Positions 6,432-15,055 of a DNA stretch of 64,000 bases are shown one piece after another. The DNA is from Bradyrhizobium lablabi (GTDB taxonomy: Bacteria; Pseudomonadota; Alphaproteobacteria; Rhizobiales; Xanthobacteraceae): positions 62,001-126,000 of the forward strand of contig NZ_JAFCJK010000001.1 in NCBI RefSeq assembly GCF_018131005.1. The letters run 5' to 3'. Numbering within the stretch: the first letter of the stretch is position 1; the number at the start of each line of letters is the position of its first letter. The notes below the pieces were generated by a model that saw only the letters and a program-made list of their open reading frames with translations, ran no database searches and was not told the DNA's origin. The position numbers were made by a program, and so were the translations under genes.

Positions 6432-9074
6432 TTATGTCATGGCCTCCCGCACGAGCTCCTCGGCTGCTTCGGCCAGAAGTTCGTCGGATGCCTCGCCATA
6501 AACTGACTCGCGGCCGATTTCCAGCATCACCGGCACGGCGAGCGGAGAAACGTGATCAAGTTCCTTGTGGGTGATTCGCCCGTGGATACGCGAGAGCATG
6601 TCGCCGAGGCGGCGGAGATCGAGCAGGCCGGTGGCGGCATCGGCGCGCGCGGCGCGCAGCAGCACGTGGTCGGCCTGGTGCTTGCGCAAGACGTCATAGA
6701 TCAGATCGGTCGAGAACAGCACCTGGCGGCGCGATTTCTCCTCGTCGGTGAAGCGGCGCGCGATCAGGCCGGAGATGATGGCGCAGTTGCGGAAGGTGCG
6801 CTTCATCAGCGCCGATTCCGCAAGCCACGCCTCCAGGTCGTCGCCGAGCATGTCGGGGTCGAACAGCGCGTTGAGATCGAGCTTGCCGTGCCTGACCATG
6901 AAGGAGAGATCGCCGACGCCCCAGATCGCGAGCGCATATTCGTTGGCGACGAAGCCGAGCGGCCGGGCGCGGGCGCGCTCCAGCCGCCGCGTGAGGAGCA
7001 TGCCGAGGGTCTGGTGCGCGAGCCGCCCCTCGAACGGATAGCAAGCAAGATAATGGCTGCCACCACGCGGAAAGGTCTCGACCAGCAATTCGCGCACCGC
7101 CGGCACATGGGAGAATTTCCGCTGCAGCGACAGCCAGTCATGCACCTGGTCCGGCAACGCATTCCACGCGCGGCGGTCGTCGAGCAGCTTGCGGACCCGC
7201 TCGGCGAGATAGGTCGAGAGCGGAAACTTGCCGCCCATGTAGGACGGCACTTTTGCATCCTTGTCATTGGCGCGGGAGACGTAGACCTGGTCCTCGACCA
7301 AGGCCTCGTAGCGGACCACCTCGCCGCCAAAGACAAACGTGTCGCCGACCACGAGGCCCTCGATGAAGACTTCCTCGATCTCGCCGAGCATGCGGCCGCC
7401 GCGCGCGATCGCGCCGGTCGAACCGGTACCGCCGGCGCGCGAGCGCACCAGCCGCACCTTCAGCATGGTCTCCTCGACGATAGTGCCGACGTTGAGGCGG
7501 TAGCTCTGCCGCACCTTCGGATTGGCAACGCGCCAGCGCCCCTGCTTGTCCTGCCTGATCCGGGCGAAGCGCTCATAGGTCTTCAGCGCGTAGCCGCCGG
7601 TGGCGACGAAGTCGACGATATCGTCGAAATCGGCGCGGGCGAGCCCGGCATAGGGGACGGCAGTCACGACCTCGGCATAAAGCTCATCCGACAGAAATGG
7701 CTCGCCGCAGGCGCGGCCGAGCACATGCTGCGCCAGCACATCGAGCGCGCCCGATCGCAGCGGCGGCGTGTCCTGCGCGTTCTCCGCGATGGCATCGATT
7801 GCAACGGCGCACTCCAGCACCTCGAAGCGGTTGGCCGGCACCAGCACGGCCCGCGAGGCCTCATCGAACCGGTGATTGGCGCGGCCGATCCGCTGCATCA
7901 GCCGCGACGAGCCCTTGGGCGCGCCGATATTGATGACGAGGTCCACGTCGCCCCAGTCCACGCCGAGATCAAGCGAGGAGGTGCAGACAACGCCGCGCAA
8001 TTTGCCGGCGGCCATCGCATCCTCGACCTTGCGCCGTTGCGCGACGTCGAGCGAGCCGTGATGCAGCGCGATCGCCAAACCATCGTCGTTCATGCGCCAG
8101 AGATCCTGGAAAAGCATCTCGGCCTGGCTGCGGGTATTGACGAAAACCAGCGTGGTCTTGTTGCGCCTGATGAGTTCATAGACCTCGCCGAGCGCATGGC
8201 GCGCGCTGTGGCCGGACCACGGCAGGCGCTCCCTGGTGTCGAGCATCTCGACGATCGGCGGCGTGGCACCGCCGGCAGTGACGACATCGGCGGAGGCACT
8301 CGCGCCGTCCGGCTGCGGCACGAGGAAACGCGCGAGCTGCTCGGGCTCGGCGACGGTCGCCGACAGGCCGATGGCGCGCATCTGCGGCGCGATCCGCCAC
8401 AGACGGGCGAGCCCGAGCGAGAGCAGATCGCCGCGCTTCGAGGTGACGAGCGCATGCAATTCGTCGAGCACAACCCGCCTCAGCGAGGCGAACAGATAGG
8501 GCGCATCGTCGGAGGCGAGCAGCAGCGCAAGCTGCTCCGGCGTGGTCAGCAGAATATCCGGCGGATACCGCCGCTGCCGCTGCCGCCGCGATACTGGTGT
8601 GTCGCCGGTGCGGGTCTCGATTTTGATCGGCAGCTCCATCTCGGCGACCGGAGCCTCGAGGTTGCGCGCGATATCGACGGCAAGCGCCTTGAGCGGCGAG
8701 ATGTAGAGCGTGTGAAGTCCGCCGGTGCGGCGGACCGAGCGGCCGGTGGAGATCAGGTTCGGGCGGACAGCCCCTGCTGTCTCACCGCGCGCGCCCTTGT
8801 CACGCTCCCCCGGGGCTAGGTGTGCGGGGTCGCCACGGTCAATCCCTTCGGTCAACTCTACCAGCGTCGGCAGGAAGCCCGCCAGCGTCTTGCCGGCGCC
8901 CGTGGGCGCGATCAGCAGCGCAGAGCGATCCTCGCGCGCCTTGGCAAGCAGCGCGAGTTGATGCGCGCGCGGCGACCAACCGCGCGAGGCGAACCACGCA
9001 CGAAACGGCCGTGGCAGCAGGTCGGCCGTCTCCGACGGCGTCACGGAAAAGAGATCAAGCGTCGACACACCCAA
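6432..9074 (-). CDS. Ligase-associated DEXH-box helicase (Lhr family)
   Basis: 880 residues. RecA-like domain 1 has Walker A APTGAGKT (about residue 56), motif Ia YISPLKALAVD, motif II DELH and motif III GLSAT; domain 2 has HHGSLD and QRIGRANHR. The Lhr winged-helix and C-terminal region follows. It is a 3'-5' DNA helicase-type motor assigned to the DNA damage module with PdeM, exonuclease and ligase. Between Walker A and motif Ia lies a ~45-residue charged, low-complexity insertion (about 8710-8845) that my recollection of the family would not require; it is in frame and leaves the motifs intact. The helicase and PdeM genes are 15 bases apart. Confidence 0.92.
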   Translation of the reverse strand: MGVSTLDLFSVTPSETADLLPRPFRAWFASRGWSPRAHQLALLAKAREDRSALLIAPTGAGKTLAGFLPTLVELTEGIDRGDPAHLAPGERDKGARGETAGAVRPNLISTGRSVRRTGGLHTLYISPLKALAVDIARNLEAPVAEMELPIKIETRTGDTPVSRRQRQRRYPPDILLTTPEQLALLLASDDAPYLFASLRRVVLDELHALVTSKRGDLLSLGLARLWRIAPQMRAIGLSATVAEPEQLARFLVPQPDGASASADVVTAGGATPPIVEMLDTRERLPWSGHSARHALGEVYELIRRNKTTLVFVNTRSQAEMLFQDLWRMNDDGLAIALHHGSLDVAQRRKVEDAMAAGKLRGVVCTSSLDLGVDWGDVDLVINIGAPKGSSRLMQRIGRANHRFDEASRAVLVPANRFEVLECAVAIDAIAENAQDTPPLRSGALDVLAQHVLGRACGEPFLSDELYAEVVTAVPYAGLARADFDDIVDFVATGGYALKTYERFARIRQDKQGRWRVANPKVRQSYRLNVGTIVEETMLKVRLVRSRAGGTGSTGAIARGGRMLGEIEEVFIEGLVVGDTFVFGGEVVRYEALVEDQVYVSRANDKDAKVPSYMGGKFPLSTYLAERVRKLLDDRRAWNALPDQVHDWLSLQRKFSHVPAVRELLVETFPRGGSHYLACYPFEGRLAHQTLGMLLTRRLERARARPLGFVANEYALAIWGVGDLSFMVRHGKLDLNALFDPDMLGDDLEAWLAESALMKRTFRNCAIISGLIARRFTDEEKSRRQVLFSTDLIYDVLRKHQADHVLLRAARADAATGLLDLRRLGDMLSRIHGRITHKELDHVSPLAVPVMLEIGRESVYGEASDELLAEAAEELVREAMT

Positions 9075-9178
9075 GAGGTAGGTCGTTCAGGCGGCTTCGT
9101 CGAGGGTGGAACGAAAATGGCAGCAGGTGGCGCGATGGCCCGCCCGTTTGCGGAGAACGCGAAGTCGCTGCCTGGAAG

Positions 9179-9320
9179 TCACCTCGCCTGGCGGGGAGAG
9201 GTCGGATCGTATCGCGAGATACGATCCGGGTGAGGGGGTACTGGTCCATCCACGCGCGCAACTCGTGGAGAGGACCCCTCACCCTACCCTCTCCCCGCGA
9301 AGAGCGGGGAGAGGGAGAGG
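9179..9320. repeat. Three-hairpin intergenic element, copy 1
   Basis: Sits between the LivK-type gene and the helicase gene. Order: GCGGGGAGAGGT, then an 11-bp perfect stem CGGATCGTATC (9203-9213) / GATACGATCCG (9218-9228), then GGTGAGGGGG. A spacer carries TCCAC/GTGGA (9249-9253/9265-9269), and then CCCCTCACCCTACCCTC with the hairpin CTCTCCCCGC-GAAGA-GCGGGGAGAG. Copies with the same flanks but other stem sequences lie at 17131-17267 and 22370-22519. Confidence 0.85.
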
Positions 9321-9353
9321 AAGAGAATCGCAAGGAAGATGGGGCTCTGGCCT

Positions 9354-10580
9354 CTACTCCGTCACCGGCCTGTCGGAAATGTCCCAATCCTTGCCGTTGA
9401 AGATCGAGATGTAGAGCGTCTTCATCGGGGTGTAATCGTCGGGCGTGTAGCTGAAATTGACGCCGTCCAGGAAATAGGGCGAGTGATAACCCGCGAGCGT
9501 CGTCGCGTGCTTGAGCACATTGGCGCGGGTCAATTCGTCGCCGCAGCGGCGCAGGATTTCCGCCATCGAGACCACCTGGCCATAGCCGGCGAAGGCGATG
9601 GTGTTGTCGGGATCGACGTTGGGCAGATATTTCTTGCGCAACTCCTCGAACGCGAGCACGTCCGGGTCCTTCTCGAAGCGCGGCACGCCGACTTCCTTGG
9701 CGTAGCGGATCGCGACGATATCCTTGGCATTCTCGAAGCCGGCGGCGCTCAGGATCGAGCGGCCCGTCGAACCCGCCGACAGCAATTGCAGCGGCTTCCA
9801 GCCGAGCTCGACGACCTTGCGGATCGATTGCGACGTCGCCTTGCCGGTCGTGATGTTGTAGAACACATCCGCACCCGACTTCGAGAGATTGATGAGCTGG
9901 GAATCGATGGTCGGATCGGTGAGATCGTAGGTCTGCTCCATGATCACCTTCGCGGTGCCGCCCGCGTCGGCCAGCACCTTCTTGAAGGGACCCAGGAAGT
10001 CGCGGCCGAAATCGTCGTTCTGGTAGAGAATGCCGACCTTGGCGTTCGGCTTCACCGCGACGACGTGCTTGGCCAGGATGCGCGCTTCGGTCGGGTACAG
10101 CGGCAGGCCCGCCATCGTCCATTTGTAATTCTTCGGATCGTTCCACTTCGACGCGCCGGTGTTGAGCAGGAGCTGGGGCACGCCCTTGGAATTGAGATAC
10201 TTATGCACGGCCGTCTGCGGCGCGGTGCCGAGCGAGCCGTAGAGCGCCAGCACCTCCTCCTGCTCGACCAGGCGGCGCGTCGCCTCGACGCATTTCGGCG
10301 CGCTGTACGCGTCGTCCATGGTGAGGAATTTCACCTTGCGCCCGTTGATGCCGCCCTTCTCGTTCACCATCTGGAAATAGGCCTCGCCGACGCGTCCGAG
10401 CACACCATAGAGCGAGCCCGGGCCGGAATGCGGCACGGTCTGGCCGAGCTTGATCTCGGTGTCGCTGGCGCCCGGATCGTATTTCTTTTCGGCCGCCCAG
10501 AGATAAGGCGCGGGCAAGGCAGATGCGGCAATGGCCGATAACGCGGTGGCGCCGAACTCGCGCCGGGTCTGCTTTCTCAT
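9354..10580 (-). CDS. ABC transporter substrate-binding protein, branched-chain amino acid (LivK) type
   Basis: 408 residues. The start at 10580 is preceded by GAGGGAG at suitable spacing; an in-frame ATG at 10607 lacks this. The N-terminus has RRxF (TRREFGATALSAIAA), suggesting Tat export, with cleavage near LWAA. Type I periplasmic-binding fold (Peripla_BP_6): ligand-capture region TVPHSGPGSLYGVLG and repeated Rossmann-like strands to the C-terminus. No permease or ATPase gene is adjacent, so it is an orphan binding protein, common in bradyrhizobia. It separates the two halves of the DNA-repair module. Ligand unknown. Confidence 0.87.
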   Translation of the reverse strand: MRKQTRREFGATALSAIAASALPAPYLWAAEKKYDPGASDTEIKLGQTVPHSGPGSLYGVLGRVGEAYFQMVNEKGGINGRKVKFLTMDDAYSAPKCVEATRRLVEQEEVLALYGSLGTAPQTAVHKYLNSKGVPQLLLNTGASKWNDPKNYKWTMAGLPLYPTEARILAKHVVAVKPNAKVGILYQNDDFGRDFLGPFKKVLADAGGTAKVIMEQTYDLTDPTIDSQLINLSKSGADVFYNITTGKATSQSIRKVVELGWKPLQLLSAGSTGRSILSAAGFENAKDIVAIRYAKEVGVPRFEKDPDVLAFEELRKKYLPNVDPDNTIAFAGYGQVVSMAEILRRCGDELTRANVLKHATTLAGYHSPYFLDGVNFSYTPDDYTPMKTLYISIFNGKDWDISDRPVTE

Positions 10581-10838
10581 TGTTTGCTCCCTCTCGCGCG
10601 ATGACAAATGTCATCGCACGATCTATCGTTTTTGTTTGCGCTGATCCTTTCGGAAGACCGCTGTCCACCTCTCGGATCCGACGATGTGTCGATCTGACAT
10701 TCAGTCCTGCGTGGAAGCAATATCGAATGAGAGACTTTGCGACGCAATGCCGCTATACGGCGCTCGCGTAGCGTCTAGACTCAAGTTTTGCCCGCCAATG
10801 ACGCTTACTTTCTCCTTTTGTGGGAGCGTGTGATAAAG

Positions 10839-11792
10839 TCAGGGTTTGGTCGCGACCGCGACAAGCCCGGGTGCGGGAACATTGTCTTCGTTGCGGATTG
10901 AGAGCGCTTCGAGCCGGACCAAGGTCAGTCCGGCAGCCGCAACCGTGGTGCGGACATGAGCCGCGCTGTGCGCGTAGCGCAGCCCCTCGCCGAGGGTAAC
11001 GCCCTCGCCGTCATGGGTCTCGGTCGTGAAGGCGAGCAGGCCGCCGGTGGCCAGCACCCGCCTTGCCTCGGCGAGTACCGGCGCGAGCTCGGCGACATAG
11101 ACCATGGCATCCGCGGCGAGGATCAGCTCGGCGCTGGCGTCAGGCTTGCACCGAATGCCGCGCAGCATGTCGTCGACCTCGAGCTCGGCATAGAAGCCCG
11201 TTGCGCGCGCCTTCTCGACCATGCGCGGCGACAGATCGATGCCGACGAAGCGGTCGACGTTTTTCGAAAACGCCCCGGCCGCGAGCCCGGTGCCACAGCC
11301 GAGATCGATCGCGCGTTTGAAGAAGGCCGGCTTCTTCGCCGCGGATCGCACCGACAGCACCGCCTTGAACAAAAGCGCCGGACCGCGATAGCCGAGATCC
11401 CCGATGAGCGCGGCCTCGAATCGCGGCGCATATTGATCGAACAGTGTCTGCACGTAGGTCGGTGGCATCGGCGCGACCGCTTCGACGCCGAGCTTCATCA
11501 GGTGCAGGCTGGCGCCGTGGCGGTCCTCGGGGTCGGCGTCGCGCGCGGCTCGGAAAGCCGCGATCGCGGCCTCTCGCTGGCCCAGTTGGTCACGGATCTC
11601 GCCGAGGGTGAACCAGGCGGAGGTGAATTTCGGCGCGAGCTCGATTGCCTGTTCGAGCAGGTCGGAAGCCGCTGGCAGGTCACCCTTCAATCGCAGGTCG
11701 CGCGCGAACTCATAGCGGCGGTCGGCAGCGAGATCGCCGGAGGACAGGAACAGGCGTAGGGGCATTCTTTCTACACTCGATCGGAAGTTCAT
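10839..11792 (-). CDS. TPR-containing class I SAM-dependent methyltransferase
   Basis: 317 residues from the ATG at 11792, preceded by GGGGAGAG; an ATG at 11765 (MPLRLFL) has a poorer site. Residues ~25-100 form two tetratricopeptide-like helical hairpins (ASDLLEQAIELAPKFTSAWF and following). A methyltransferase domain follows with the SAM motif AIDLGCGTGLAAG (about residue 163), an acidic post-I residue in FVGIDLSPRM, and motif II ILAADAMVYV. The substrate is not evident; TPR fusions often methylate proteins or small molecules. Transcribed towards the LivK-type gene but 258 bases away from it. Confidence 0.82.
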   Translation of the reverse strand: MNFRSSVERMPLRLFLSSGDLAADRRYEFARDLRLKGDLPAASDLLEQAIELAPKFTSAWFTLGEIRDQLGQREAAIAAFRAARDADPEDRHGASLHLMKLGVEAVAPMPPTYVQTLFDQYAPRFEAALIGDLGYRGPALLFKAVLSVRSAAKKPAFFKRAIDLGCGTGLAAGAFSKNVDRFVGIDLSPRMVEKARATGFYAELEVDDMLRGIRCKPDASAELILAADAMVYVAELAPVLAEARRVLATGGLLAFTTETHDGEGVTLGEGLRYAHSAAHVRTTVAAAGLTLVRLEALSIRNEDNVPAPGLVAVATKP

Positions 11793-11845
11793 CTCTCCCC
11801 GGCGGGAGAGGTAAAAATCGCCGCAACACCTCCTATATAGCGAAG

Positions 11846-12883
11846 ATGCGCCCGCAAGACATCCTGATGCCCGTTGCCGCCGGTTTATGCTGCAAGCCGG
11901 GCGGCTTCCATATCGACCCGGTGCGGCCGGTTGAGCGTGCGCTGATCACCCACGGCCATTCCGACCACGCCCGCGCGGGCCATGGTGCGGTCTTGGCCAC
12001 GCGGGAAACGCTCGACATGATGCGGCTGCGCTACGGCGACGGTTTCGCGGGCTCAGTGCAGGCGGTGGCTTACGGGGAAGAGATCAGGCTCGGCGACGTC
12101 ACGGCAAAATTCCATCCCGCCGGCCATGTGCTGGGCTCGGCGCAGATCGAGGTGGCGTGCAAGGGCATCCGCATCGTCGCGTCCGGCGATTACAAGGACG
12201 TGCGCGATCCGACCTGCGCGCCATTCGAGGTCGTGCCGTGCGACGTGTTCATCACCGAAGCGACCTTTGGGTTGCCGGTATTCCGCCACGGCGAGGCCGC
12301 CTCGGAGGTGAAGAAGCTGCTCGCGTCCGTCAGCCTGTTTCCGGAGCGCGCCCATCTGGTCGGCGCCTACTCGCTCGGCAAGGCGCAGCGCGTGATCGCG
12401 CTGCTTCGCGAAGCCGGCTACGATGCGCCGATCTACCTGCACGGCGCGATGGAGAAGATCACCTCTTACTATCAGGAGCGCGGCATTCCGCTCGGCGAAC
12501 TCAGGGCCGCGCGCGGTATGAAGAAGGCCGATCTCGCCGGCACCATCACGCTGGCGCCGCCAAGCGCCACTTCCGACGTCTGGACCCGGCGTTTTCCCGA
12601 TCCGGTCACCGCATTCGCCTCGGGATGGATGCGCGTGCGCGCCCGCGCCCGCCAGGGCGGCGTCGAGTTGCCGTTGGTAATCTCGGATCATGCCGACTGG
12701 GACGGGTTGACCGCGACGATTCAAGCGACCGGCGCTGGCGAGATCTGGGTCACGCACGGCCAGGAGGACGCGCTGGTGCATTGGTGCAGGACGAGAGGCC
12801 TCGCCGCGCAACCGCTCGACCTTGTCGGCTATGGCGATGAGGATGAATCCGAGACGACGCCGGCCGGCGAGGCCGGCGCATGA
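11846..12883 (+). CDS. Ligase-associated DNA damage response exonuclease (MBL fold)
   Basis: 345 residues. The start follows a short TATATAG-containing leader without a clear Shine-Dalgarno sequence; MRPQDILMPVAAGLCCKPGG is the expected beginning. Metallo-beta-lactamase/beta-CASP type nuclease: THGHSDHARAGHG near residue 36 supplies the HxHxDH metal motif, ASGDYKD the metal Asp, then KAQRVIALL, and SDHADWDG near the end. This is the nuclease component of the ligase-associated repair set. The gene overlaps the ligase by ATGA, so the two are coupled. It is separated from helicase and PdeM by two unrelated genes. Confidence 0.92.
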   Translation: MRPQDILMPVAAGLCCKPGGFHIDPVRPVERALITHGHSDHARAGHGAVLATRETLDMMRLRYGDGFAGSVQAVAYGEEIRLGDVTAKFHPAGHVLGSAQIEVACKGIRIVASGDYKDVRDPTCAPFEVVPCDVFITEATFGLPVFRHGEAASEVKKLLASVSLFPERAHLVGAYSLGKAQRVIALLREAGYDAPIYLHGAMEKITSYYQERGIPLGELRAARGMKKADLAGTITLAPPSATSDVWTRRFPDPVTAFASGWMRVRARARQGGVELPLVISDHADWDGLTATIQATGAGEIWVTHGQEDALVHWCRTRGLAAQPLDLVGYGDEDESETTPAGEAGA

Positions 12884-14571
12884 ACCGCTTCGCCGAACTG
12901 CTCGACCGCCTCGCCTACGAGCCCGGCCGCAACAACAAGCTGAAACTGCTGGTCGCCTATTTCCGCAAGACCGAGGATCCCGATCGTGGCTATGCACTTG
13001 CCGCGCTAACCGGCGCACTATCGTTCAAGCACGCCAAGCCGGGCTTGATCCGCGACCTGATCACGGAACGAACCGATCCGGTGCTGTTTGGACTGTCCTA
13101 CGACTATGTTGGCGATCTCTCCGAGACGGTGGCGCTGATGTGGCCGAAATCTTCCCCCTCTGCCGCAAGCGGGGGAGGTGAAGAAGGCCGCGCGTCCAGC
13201 CCCCACAATACCCCACCCTCGCCTACCCTCACCGACGTCGTCACAACGCTGCGTACGCTCGGCAAGACCGAGTTGCCTGCGCGGCTCGCGCGCTGGCTCG
13301 ACGAGCTCGACGAGACCGGACGCTGGGCGCTGCTGAAACTCGTCACGGGCGCGATGCGGATCGGGATTTCGGCGCGGCTCGCCAAGACTGCGGCGGCCGC
13401 GCTCGGGAATAAGGACCCGCACGAGATCGAGCTGATGTGGCCCGGGCTGTCGCCGCCCTATCTCGAGCTGTTCGCCTGGCTGGAAGGCCGCAGTGACAAG
13501 CCCGTCAACCGCGACCCGACCCCGTTCCGCCCGGTGATGCTGGCGCATGCGATCGAGGACTCGGACTTTGCGGCTCTCGACGCCGCGGATTTCAGTGCGG
13601 AATGGAAGTGGGACGGCATCCGGGTGCAGGCGGTATCAGGCCGCGACGAGCGCGGCCACATTCAGGCGCGACTCTATTCACGCACCGGCGAGGACATCAC
13701 GGCCAGCTTTCCCGACCTGGTGCCGTCGCTGCACCTGCCCGGCGCGATCGACGGCGAGCTCCTGGTGCTGCGCGGCGGCCGCGTGCAGACGTTCAATGTG
13801 CTGCAGCAGCGGCTGAACCGCAAAGTGGTGTCGCCGAAGCTGATCAAGGAGTTTCCGATCCACTTGCGCGCCTACGACCTGCTCGGCGACGACGAAGCCG
13901 ATCTGCGCGAGTTGACATTCGTCGAGCGCCGCGCGCGGCTGGAGGCGTTCGTGCAAAAGCTGAACGATCCGCGCATCGACCTGTCGCCGACGATTCCATT
14001 CGCAAGCTGGGAGGAACTGGCCGCGGCCCGCGCCGATCCCAAGAGCGCCGGCGCGGGCGACGATGCCGACGCGGTCGAGGGCGTGATGCTGAAGCGGCGC
14101 GACGCGCCATATCTGCCGGGGCGCCCGAAAGGACCATGGTGGAAATGGAAGCGCGATCCGCACATCATCGATGCCGTGCTGATGTATGCGCAGCGCGGCC
14201 ACGGCAAGCGCTCGTCCTACTACTCCGATTATACGTTCGGCGTCTGGGCTGCAGGCGAGGACGGCGAGCAGCTCGTCCCGGTCGGCAAAGCCTATTTCGG
14301 TTTCACCGACGAGGAGCTGCTGCAGATCGACCGCTTCGTCCGCCGCAACACCACCGAGAAGTTCGGCCCGGTGCGGCATGTCGTGCACGAGCCAGACCAG
14401 GGCCTGGTGCTGGAAGTCGCCTTCGAGGGTCTGCAGCGTTCGCCGCGTCACAAATCCGGCGTCGCGATGCGCTTTCCGCGCATCAACCGCCTGCGCTGGG
14501 ACAAGCCGCCGCGCGAGGCCGACCGGCTCGAGACGCTTGAACGCCTGTTAATGACCATGACGGCGAATTAA
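12880..14571 (+). CDS. ATP-dependent DNA ligase (ligase-associated repair module)
   Basis: 563 residues: N-terminal helical domain (1-~210), adenylation domain with nucleotidyl-transfer motif EWKWDGIR (catalytic Lys243, codon at 13606), motif III region YSRTGEDI, motif IV EGVMLKRRD, motif V WWKWKRDP, then an OB-fold to the C-terminus. It seals DNA nicks using ATP and is the partner of the coupled exonuclease. Residues about 89-118 (13147-13231) are encoded by a degenerate palindromic repeat related to the intergenic elements and form a Ser/Gly/Pro-rich insert between two helical segments; the frame is preserved. No LigD-type polymerase domain is attached. Confidence 0.95.
   Translation: MNRFAELLDRLAYEPGRNNKLKLLVAYFRKTEDPDRGYALAALTGALSFKHAKPGLIRDLITERTDPVLFGLSYDYVGDLSETVALMWPKSSPSAASGGGEEGRASSPHNTPPSPTLTDVVTTLRTLGKTELPARLARWLDELDETGRWALLKLVTGAMRIGISARLAKTAAAALGNKDPHEIELMWPGLSPPYLELFAWLEGRSDKPVNRDPTPFRPVMLAHAIEDSDFAALDAADFSAEWKWDGIRVQAVSGRDERGHIQARLYSRTGEDITASFPDLVPSLHLPGAIDGELLVLRGGRVQTFNVLQQRLNRKVVSPKLIKEFPIHLRAYDLLGDDEADLRELTFVERRARLEAFVQKLNDPRIDLSPTIPFASWEELAAARADPKSAGAGDDADAVEGVMLKRRDAPYLPGRPKGPWWKWKRDPHIIDAVLMYAQRGHGKRSSYYSDYTFGVWAAGEDGEQLVPVGKAYFGFTDEELLQIDRFVRRNTTEKFGPVRHVVHEPDQGLVLEVAFEGLQRSPRHKSGVAMRFPRINRLRWDKPPREADRLETLERLLMTMTAN
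13147..13231. repeat. Palindromic repeat inserted in frame within the DNA ligase gene
   Basis: The stretch with CCCCCTCTGCCGCAAGCGGG, then GGAGGTGAAGAAG, ending in ACCCTCGCCTACCCTCACCG, resembles the hairpin and arm of the intergenic elements (compare GCGGGGGCGAGGTGAAGAA at 22505-22523). It adds about 28 codons of low-complexity protein. Confidence 0.65.
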
Positions 14572-14658
14572 TTCCTTGCCCACATGGCAGCCATTGATTG
14601 CGTCGACCGGGTTCCCCATGTGCCCCGCCGTGACCTATAATGGCGACGATTCCGCGAG

Positions 14659-14706
14659 GAGCATGATCCGGACGAGCGTGCAGCGGTGTTCCGAAAGATC
14701 ATGCTC
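14659..14706. repeat. RIME-like repeat with 10-bp terminal inverted repeats, short copy
   Basis: GAGCATGATC (14659-14668) and GATCATGCTC (14697-14706) are perfect inverted arms around CGGACGAGCGTGCAGCGGTG. A longer relative lies at 40579-40704. This is a widespread Rhizobiales intergenic repeat type. It explains away the ATG at 14701 and GTG at 14686 as starts of the next gene. Confidence 0.8.
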
Positions 14707-14727
14707 AAACAGAGAGATGAGACCACG

Positions 14728-15033
14728 ATGCAAAACGACGTCAGAGACTTGCCGGGCGGCAACGCTGACAGCCTGAACCGCTTTCTCGGCGGCTCGCCGC
14801 TGTCAGTGGCGTTTCGGCTGATCCTGTTGTCGATTCTGGTCGGCGTGGTGCTCGCCGCTGTTGGATTCGATCCGTGGAACATCCTTCACAGCATCCGCGT
14901 GCTGTTCCAGCGCATCTGGGATTTCGGCTTCGACGCGATCAACTGGGCCTGGCGCTACTTCCTGCTCGGCGCGGTGATCGTGATACCGGTCTGGTTCCTG
15001 TCGCGGCTATTCGGCGCCCCGCGCGGCCGCTGA
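14728..15033 (+). CDS. Small membrane protein, DUF6460-like
   Basis: 101 residues. A soluble N-terminus (MQNDVRDLPGG) precedes a hydrophobic segment around LSVAFRLILLSILVGVVLAA, an amphipathic stretch with DPWNILHSIRVLFQRIW, and a second membrane helix FLLGAVIVIPVWFLSRLF. The order matches the small DUF6460 family common in rhizobia; function unknown. Start 14728 is chosen because upstream in-frame starts fall within the RIME-like repeat. Same strand as the MBL hydrolase 22 bases downstream, so probably co-transcribed. Confidence 0.75.
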   Translation: MQNDVRDLPGGNADSLNRFLGGSPLSVAFRLILLSILVGVVLAAVGFDPWNILHSIRVLFQRIWDFGFDAINWAWRYFLLGAVIVIPVWFLSRLFGAPRGR

Positions 15034-15055
15034 CATCTAGGAGAGACCACCGCCG

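Noticed and set aside
6552..8819. 755-residue ORF antisense to the helicase gene
   Set aside because: Product is a charged, GC-driven shadow with no recognisable domains; the minus strand encodes a clear helicase.
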